10,386 nucleotides of DNA. Origin: JdFR-22 sp046537735 (GTDB taxonomy: Archaea; Halobacteriota; Archaeoglobi; Archaeoglobales; Archaeoglobaceae). The notes beneath the pieces are model-generated. The model saw only the letters and a program-made list of their open reading frames with translations, was not told the DNA's origin and ran no database searches. Positions 6,394 through 10,386 of the stretch are shown one piece after another. The DNA is taken from assembly GCA_046537735.1 (NCBI GenBank), contig JBKHKH010000064.1:1-10386 (forward strand), written 5' to 3'. Both the position numbers and the translations under genes were made by a program. Each line of letters starts with the position of its first letter. Position 1 is the stretch's first letter.

Positions 6394-6503
6394 GTTATTT
6401 TTGGTTAAGGCGATAAACTATAAAACAGTTGATGAAAATCTCGTATGGATAGCGACAAATTAACGTCCACACTGTGTTGATTAAGCCATAATCATCAAAA
6501 AGA

Positions 6504-6512
6504 TTTTATTAT
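6504..6512 (+). promoter_or_regulatory. TATA box, probably leaderless transcript
   Basis: TTTTATTAT is centred 28 bases before the ATG at 6536, the distance expected between an archaeal TATA box and the transcription start. No purine-rich ribosome site precedes the ATG. The gene is therefore probably transcribed without a leader. Confidence 0.5.
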
Positions 6513-6535
6513 TTGAATGAGTAATAACCATTGTT

Positions 6536-6949
6536 ATGCAAAGTTTCTCCAAAATGGAAATGGACCTCGATGAATTTGAGATAGTCATGCGAAATATTGA
6601 TTTTTGGGAAAGAAAAGTAAACGCTAAATTTGTTGAGGCCGATGTAGACGATGGCAAGGCGGAGATCACGTTTATTCCCGTAGCTACCACCGGTTTTTTT
6701 ATGTGGATCTATGGTGGGGAAGCAAAGCTAATGGCTGAGCTGGTAATAGACACCAGAGTAGGTTACATAGACCTGGGAGAGTTCGCTGAATTCGATAAAG
6801 AGCTCTTTCACCAGTTGAAGACCAACATCATAAATGAAAACGGTGGAGAGAGCCTGGACGGCCGTTATTTCCCTCGATCCCAGGAAAGTATTGAATTGTT
6901 CGACATGCTGACCGGAACAGCCAAGTGGGAAGTAAAACCAGTTACCTGA
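6536..6949 (+). CDS. hypothetical acidic cytoplasmic protein
   Basis: I do not recognise this 137-residue protein. It has no signal peptide, no membrane segment and no cysteine. The N-terminal third is acidic and probably helical (DLDEFEIVMRNIDFWERK). A strand-rich centre follows, with KFVEADVDDGKAEITFIPV, then GFFMWIYGGEAKLMAELVID (~53-72), and a charged C-terminal part ending in SQESIELFDMLTGTAKWEVK. The alternation suggests a small alpha/beta domain. It stands alone: the upstream neighbour fwdD is divergent, and downstream is the end of a minus-strand gene. The ATG at 6536 fits a leaderless promoter; ATGs at 6554 and 6560 are weaker alternatives. Codon use resembles its neighbours and the frame is intact, so it is probably a real gene of this lineage. 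No function is proposed. Confidence 0.75.
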   Translation: MQSFSKMEMDLDEFEIVMRNIDFWERKVNAKFVEADVDDGKAEITFIPVATTGFFMWIYGGEAKLMAELVIDTRVGYIDLGEFAEFDKELFHQLKTNIINENGGESLDGRYFPRSQESIELFDMLTGTAKWEVKPVT

Positions 6950-7039
6950 TGTAACTGATGCCAAGCACCTGATTTCTGATACGAAACCCCCTTGACTGTA
7001 GACAGGATCATCTTGCGGTTAAGCAAAATTATTATGCCT

Positions 7040-7270
7040 TTATTTTGAAGAGGAGAACACTTTGTAAGATAGAACCAGTGTTACCAGAATAGGAACGTAG
7101 AACAAAGCCAGTACCGTAAAAAATCCCAGTATGTCTGTGATAGTGGTATTTAAAAACGTTCTGTAACCGATGGTAACTATGATAAACCCGAAAAAACAAA
7201 TTAAGAAAGGCGGGACCAATTTGCTCAGAACTCCCAGAAAGTCCATTATCTTATCAATGTAACTGGGCAT
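7040..7270 (-). CDS. small two-helix membrane protein
   Basis: A 76-residue hydrophobic protein of unknown function. Two membrane helices are clear: about residues 18-36 (LVPPFLICFFGFIIVTIGY) and 46-69 (DILGFFTVLALFYVPILVT and following). A short amphipathic N-terminus (PSYIDKIMDFLGVLSK) precedes them, and a serine-rich tail SSSK ends the protein. With both ends on the same side it would form a hairpin in the membrane. The ATG at 7270 lies 28 bases from a TATA box and lacks a ribosome site, so it is likely leaderless. It is monocistronic, convergent with the hypothetical gene at 6536. I find no partner and no motif giving a role. Confidence 0.65.
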   Translation of the reverse strand: MPSYIDKIMDFLGVLSKLVPPFLICFFGFIIVTIGYRTFLNTTITDILGFFTVLALFYVPILVTLVLSYKVFSSSK

Positions 7271-7294
7271 ATTGAATAATATAATTCAGTCATT

Positions 7295-7301
7295 ATTTAT
7301 A
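7295..7301 (-). promoter_or_regulatory. TATA box of the small membrane protein
   Basis: TATAAAT on the minus strand is centred 28 bases before the ATG at 7270, fitting a leaderless transcript. The run TTATAA at its edge is symmetrical, so it could also drive transcription to the right into the repeat region. Confidence 0.5.
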
Positions 7302-7444
7302 ATTTTCATCAGGGTCATCATTGGAAACCCTCAGTCTTTTGCTTCTTACCACCCCTTCAGAATCGAAATATATAATTCTCCTCTTGGCACCTCTCCTATC
7401 TTTAGATTCGTTCATTACCCACAACTCCAACCGGCTTGCAGTAC

Positions 7445-7507
7445 CTACATTAACTACATTAACTACATTAACTACATTGACTACATTGACTACATTACCT
7501 ACAGTAC
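7445..7507. repeat. 9-bp tandem repeat, six copies plus a degenerate seventh
   Basis: Starting at 7445, CTACATTAA is repeated three times, CTACATTGA twice, then CTACATTAC once and CTACAGTAC once (7499-7507). The array is bordered by GTAC on both sides. As the unit is a multiple of three, two + frames stay open through it and would give YIN/YID or TLT tripeptide repeats, but neither frame has a ribosome site or recognisable protein context. It lies within bases 7271-7608, which contain no convincing gene. Presumably a slippage-generated minisatellite; the variant copies at one end indicate that expansion was from the AA-type unit. Confidence 0.85.
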
Positions 7508-7542
7508 CATGTTATTTTGATCATTAATAAAAGCTCTATAAT

Positions 7543-7585
7543 TCAGCTGGTCACTATAACCATGAAAGCCGCCAGCTGATTTTTT
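7543..7585 (+). terminator. hairpin followed by six T, possible terminator
   Basis: TCAGCTGG (7543-7550) pairs perfectly with CCAGCTGA (7572-7579) across a 21-base loop, directly followed by TTTTTT (7580-7585). On the plus strand this looks like an intrinsic terminator, yet no + strand gene precedes it. On the minus strand it lies 24 bases after the sepS stop and might act at the end of that messenger, with only short T-runs following. Strand assignment is uncertain. Confidence 0.4.
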
Positions 7586-7608
7586 ACCTCTACTGGTTAT
7601 TTGTCTGG

Positions 7609-9219
7609 CTAAATCAATTCGGCTCTGACGGCAACAAATAGTGGCCCTCTAACATCTATTTTGTGGTTGTTGGAGATTATGTATTTCCGCACGTTATCCT
7701 GCAGGTTCAGGTTTATATCTGAGAGTCCTTCCACCATTCTGGCTCTCACATCTACCTCTTCATCAGAGGCAACTGCTTCTTCTATCCTCCTGACGGCGAG
7801 GTGGGCAAAGGCGTCAATGTATCTTATATTGGTAGTGATACCGTGATCGAAGTACCCTCTCCACTTATCTGTTCTGGGAAGACCGTAGACACTTCCCTGA
7901 TGTACCAAGACCTCGTTGGAGTACGCTGGTCCACATAGTTTGGTATTCTCTTCTCTTTCGATGACGTAGACCTTGACCCTCTTGCCGTACAGCTCTCCAT
8001 CAAAGGCCAGAAACTCGCAAGGACTCTTCTCGCTGGCATGCTCTTCGGCAGTAGTGACTATCTTTTCTGCGATCCTCAATCCAGTGGTCGTCTGAGGTAC
8101 CTCTGTCACTTTTATGGCTCTAGCGATGTCCATGTCTGATAGCTCTATTTTATTGTAGAGCCAGGGATGTACCAGCTCCCTGACGTCGGATTGATCTCCC
8201 AGGACCATAGCTAATCTCTCTACACCAAGCCCCAGATTCATCACCGGATACTCGATATTGTACTGGGAGAGGGCTGTGGGGGAATAGATCCCGAAGGTGG
8301 CTATCTCTATCCAGCCGTCGGTGTATTTGGTGTTGGAGCCCACTATACCGGGGTGAAAGGCAAAGACCTCTGTCTGAGTCCCGGGAATGTAGTACTTGCT
8401 CCTCTTCTCGTCTGACTTGAACTTGAACTTCTCAAAACCGAATTGCCTCAACAAAGCCTCTGAAACGGCTTTACCGTCATCGACGCTCACGTCCTCATCT
8501 ACAACTGAGCAGCTGGCCGAAAAGTAGGTATAGAGCCTGGCAGCATCCTCTCCCTGCTCTTTCCTGAAGCACCGGTCTATGCTGAACAATCTTATAGGGA
8601 GAGGGAACTTATCGGCTATCTTGCTCAGAGTAATGAACCAGCCAGCCGTCATGTGACTTCTGAGGGTGAGATTGCTGGGCTGGGGTTTGATCTCCTTGAA
8701 CTCAGGGAAAACCTCATCAAGGATCCTCACCGCTTTGGTGTCTTCAGTGTTCAGGGTTTGGGCCATCTCAAAGCTGAGGTCATCTCCGTCCAGCTTACCC
8801 TTCTTGAAGGAGTGGAATATCTCCTGCAACTGATCAACTTCCCTGCTCTCCACTTTTCTGCCTACAATATTTTCTATCTGCCCTATTCTGTCGGAAGAGA
8901 TACCTATATTCGGTCTGGGGAGTGATGCCAGGTAATAGCACCTGTCCAGAACGGCCAAAGCCTCCTTACCGAACTGCTTCTTGATGTGTCTATCTTCGAT
9001 TATAACAGGATTTACAACTTCCTTGAAACCAATGGACATGTAAGCCCTTCTCAGATCATTGATGGTCTTGAATAAGGGGTGAGCTTCTCCTACAGGATAT
9101 CCATAACGGGGAAAGGTCTGATTGGGCTCTCTGGTGGAAATGATCTCTCGACCCTTATACCAGGCTTTCTCAAAGTCATCCTCAGTCAATTCCCTGAACT
9201 TTTTAGAGTCGAATTTCAT
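7609..9219 (-). CDS. sepS: O-phosphoseryl-tRNA(Cys) synthetase SepS
   Basis: SepS charges tRNA-Cys with O-phosphoserine; SepCysS then converts it to Cys-tRNA. This is the main or only cysteine route in many methanogens and Archaeoglobus. The 536-residue length is typical. Class II features are visible: motif 1 region FKEVVNPVI (~65-73), motif 2 LFSIDRCFRKEQ (~211-222) and motif 3 LGLGVERLAMVLG (~329-341). The phosphoserine pocket is intact: Thr191 in SHMT, Ser234 and Ser236 in YFSASCS, and Asn328 in VMNLG. These correspond, three positions later, to the Thr188, Ser231, Ser233 and Asn325 I recall from characterised SepRS structures. A C-terminal tRNA-binding part follows (~380-536). AGAGG lies six bases before the ATG. 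SepCysS and its partner SepCysE are not in the window. Monocistronic, divergent from adk. Confidence 0.95.
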   Translation of the reverse strand: MKFDSKKFRELTEDDFEKAWYKGREIISTREPNQTFPRYGYPVGEAHPLFKTINDLRRAYMSIGFKEVVNPVIIEDRHIKKQFGKEALAVLDRCYYLASLPRPNIGISSDRIGQIENIVGRKVESREVDQLQEIFHSFKKGKLDGDDLSFEMAQTLNTEDTKAVRILDEVFPEFKEIKPQPSNLTLRSHMTAGWFITLSKIADKFPLPIRLFSIDRCFRKEQGEDAARLYTYFSASCSVVDEDVSVDDGKAVSEALLRQFGFEKFKFKSDEKRSKYYIPGTQTEVFAFHPGIVGSNTKYTDGWIEIATFGIYSPTALSQYNIEYPVMNLGLGVERLAMVLGDQSDVRELVHPWLYNKIELSDMDIARAIKVTEVPQTTTGLRIAEKIVTTAEEHASEKSPCEFLAFDGELYGKRVKVYVIEREENTKLCGPAYSNEVLVHQGSVYGLPRTDKWRGYFDHGITTNIRYIDAFAHLAVRRIEEAVASDEEVDVRARMVEGLSDINLNLQDNVRKYIISNNHKIDVRGPLFVAVRAELI

Positions 9220-9294
9220 ATTCTTCCTCTGATGAGTAGTTATTTACTTTTTTCTTCGCTTCTCTCATGAATTGGATGTGTTCTCCACTTAATG

Positions 9295-9303
9295 CTATAA
9301 AAT
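9295..9303 (-). promoter_or_regulatory. TATA box of sepS
   Basis: The minus strand reads ATTTTATAG. A start near 9273 would leave a leader of about 54 bases with the AGAGG ribosome site. The gap between sepS and adk (9220-9458) holds only these divergent promoter elements. Confidence 0.45.
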
Positions 9304-9430
9304 ATTCACTCCTATTTTGTGTGTGGAGATTTCCGGCTTGCCATTCAGATGGTAAATATCTTTTTTGCCATGGGCAGTCCATTGCACATACAATTTACGC
9401 TCTCAAGCTGGTGATATAAAATCAAAAAAG

Positions 9431-9439
9431 TTTTAAAAG
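9431..9439 (+). promoter_or_regulatory. TATA box of adk
   Basis: TTTTAAAAG, preceded by an A-run that resembles a BRE, is centred 24 bases before the adk ATG and suggests a leaderless or nearly leaderless transcript; no ribosome site precedes the ATG. TATAAAAT at 9415-9422 is an alternative and would leave about 15 bases of leader. Confidence 0.45.
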
Positions 9440-9458
9440 TATTCACTACTGCCAAGCT

Positions 9459-10106
9459 ATGAACTTGATTTTACTTGGTGCACCGGGTGCGGGTAAAGGA
9501 ACTCAGGCAAAAGCTATTGTAGATAAACACGGTATACCGCAGATATCTACCGGAGATATGCTTAGAGAAGCTGTAAATAAGGGAACAGACCTGGGTAAAA
9601 AGGCCAAAGAGTATATGGATAAGGGCGAGCTCCTTCCTGATGAGATCGTGATCGGCATTGTTAAAGAAAGGCTAAAACAAGATGATGCCCAGAAAGGCTT
9701 CATTCTGGACGGTTTCCCCAGAACAATAAAACAGGCAGAAGAACTGGATAAGATACTGTCAGAGCTCAATATGAAACTGGATGCAGTAATAAATGTTTCA
9801 GTACCTGAAGAAGAAGTGGTGAAAAGGATAGTTAACAGAAGGTCCTGCAAGAATTGTGGGGCAGTATATCACCTCATCTATAAGCCTCCCCAAGAGGAAG
9901 GGAAGTGCGATTACTGCGGAGGAGAGCTCTACCAGAGAGATGACGATAAAGAAGAGACTGTGAGAGACAGATATAATGTCTACAGGCAGCAAACGGAACC
10001 TCTAATCGAGTATTATAGCAAACAGGGCTTGGTGGAGAATGTCGATGGGACCAAGAACATCGACGAAGTAACCAAGGATGTAATGGATATAGTGGACAAA
10101 CTTTAG
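9459..10106 (+). CDS. adk: adenylate kinase, bacterial type with zinc LID
   Basis: Adenylate kinase interconverts ATP + AMP and 2 ADP in the cytoplasm. The 215-residue protein is the long form. It shows the P-loop GAPGAGKGT (7-15), the AMP-binding STGDMLREA (30-38), GFILDGFPRT (80-89), and a LID domain with two cysteine pairs, Cys130/Cys133 and Cys150/Cys153, that should hold a structural zinc. QRDDDKEETVRDR (159-171) provides the conserved arginines. It resembles the bacterial-type enzymes found in Methanosarcina-like archaea, and is unlike the trimeric AdkA of Methanococcus or Sulfolobus. The gene stands alone, not in the ribosomal-protein/secY cluster where adk often lies. The ATG at 9459 matches the family start (MNLILLGAPG). 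Confidence 0.96.
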   Translation: MNLILLGAPGAGKGTQAKAIVDKHGIPQISTGDMLREAVNKGTDLGKKAKEYMDKGELLPDEIVIGIVKERLKQDDAQKGFILDGFPRTIKQAEELDKILSELNMKLDAVINVSVPEEEVVKRIVNRRSCKNCGAVYHLIYKPPQEEGKCDYCGGELYQRDDDKEETVRDRYNVYRQQTEPLIEYYSKQGLVENVDGTKNIDEVTKDVMDIVDKL

Positions 10107-10132
10107 CTAAAATAAAACACTTTTCCTGTCTC

Positions 10133-10145
10133 TTTTATTTTTATT
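10133..10145 (+). terminator. T-rich archaeal terminator after adk
   Basis: TTTTATTTTTATT begins 27 bases after the adk stop and follows another TTTT run (10121-10124). Runs of T without a strong hairpin are the usual archaeal termination signal. Confidence 0.5.
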
Positions 10146-10187
10146 GTGTACACTTGCTCTTGCTGTCATTGTCAGGTTCAGTTTTTT

Positions 10188-10386
10188 TCATCCTTTTGAA
10201 TCTAAATCGCCTACAGCAATTGCCCAGTCAGAGTTCGTTCCCAAATCAATAGTGTATTTTCCTGGAGATAAGGCTCCTTTAACTATTTCAGTATAAGATT
10301 CATTTGCGTCGACTGCTGCTGCTTTCTGGCTTCCACTCGTACCACTCAAATCTATTTGTATTGAACTCGTTTTTTCTTTATAGAAA
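10188..10386 (-). CDS. C-terminal part of an unrecognised, possibly exported protein (partial)
   Basis: The minus strand is open for 65 codons from the right edge to a TGA at 10188-10190, and the gene begins outside the window. The visible part is rich in Ser, Thr, Gly and Ala with alternating strand-like segments (SSIQIDLSGTSGSQKAAAV, then SYTEIVKGALSPGKYTIDLG, then DWAIAVGDLDSKG) and has no cysteine. This composition is common in extracytoplasmic beta-sandwich domains of archaeal surface proteins, but no family can be named. It is convergent with adk. The open frame could also be chance, though its amino-acid makeup and codon use look protein-like. Confidence 0.5.
   Translation of the reverse strand, partial: FYKEKTSSIQIDLSGTSGSQKAAAVDANESYTEIVKGALSPGKYTIDLGTNSDWAIAVGDLDSKG

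Noticed and set aside
6940..6995. C/D box small RNA suggested by several TGATG and CTGA words
   Set aside because: No proper RTGATGA box and no correct C-to-D' spacing or guide could be set out; the words overlap the end of the gene at 6536.
7445..7507. CRISPR array
   Set aside because: The units are only nine bases and directly contiguous, with no spacers and no cas genes.
7272..7527. Plus-strand small proteins with YIN or TLT repeats
   Set aside because: The open frames arise because the repeat unit is nine bases; there is no ribosome site, no domain and no protein-like composition outside the repeat.
7609..9219. Alternative identity as pyrrolysyl- or phenylalanyl-tRNA synthetase
   Set aside because: Length, the SHMT and YFSASCS pocket motifs and the overall order of blocks match SepS; the other class II enzymes lack these.
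9282..9329. TCTCCAC/GTGGAGA inverted repeat around the sepS TATA box
   Set aside because: Seven-base arms 34 bases apart in a 239-base AT-rich gap are likely by chance and nothing else supports an operator.

Overview
The window is archaeal and most likely comes from an alkane-oxidising, methanogen-derived or archaeoglobal euryarchaeon. The case rests on three things found together: an O-phosphoseryl-tRNA synthetase (SepS), two subunits of formylmethanofuran dehydrogenase (FwdD, FwdB), and three futalosine-pathway menaquinone genes (MqnE, MqnA, MqnC). Classical methanogens with SepS and Fwd generally lack menaquinone. ANME-1/Syntrophoarchaeia-like lineages, Methanoperedens-like archaea and Archaeoglobi combine these traits, and the window alone does not separate them. 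Archaeal TATA boxes, GGAGGTGAT-type ribosome sites and apparently leaderless genes agree with this.

Layout. Bases 1-353 are a gene graveyard: a degraded UPF0175-like antitoxin reading frame on +, a small C-terminal relic of a second mqnC on -, and two perfect hairpins between them. Bases 354-3176 (-) hold a tight mqnE-mqnA-mqnC operon with overlapping genes. A divergent control region at about 3177-3309, with an ArsR-like palindrome, separates it from a + strand pair at 3310-4673: a small CxxC thioredoxin-like protein and an ArsP/DUF318-type permease. The permease stop abuts the stop of fwdB, which with fwdD forms a - strand operon (4674-6330). An orphan acidic protein (6536-6949, +) and a two-helix membrane protein (7040-7270, -) follow, both probably leaderless. 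Bases 7271-7608 have no convincing gene but contain a six-copy 9-bp tandem repeat and a hairpin followed by six T. Then come sepS (7609-9219, -), divergent from a bacterial-type zinc-lid adenylate kinase (9459-10106, +), and the C-terminal end of an unrecognised, possibly exported protein (10188-10386, -).

How the genes fit together. FwdDB are the catalytic part of the C1 branch, interconverting CO2 and formylmethanofuran. The Mqn enzymes would supply a membrane quinone able to take electrons from that C1 chemistry through an F420H2:quinone oxidoreductase not present here. SepS provides the first step of tRNA-dependent cysteine synthesis, which matters in a lineage rich in Fe-S enzymes. I see no defence island, CRISPR array, transposase or tRNA gene. 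The main curiosities are the mqnC relic, the divergent operator, the incomplete fwd operon, the repeat/hairpin region and the orphan protein.
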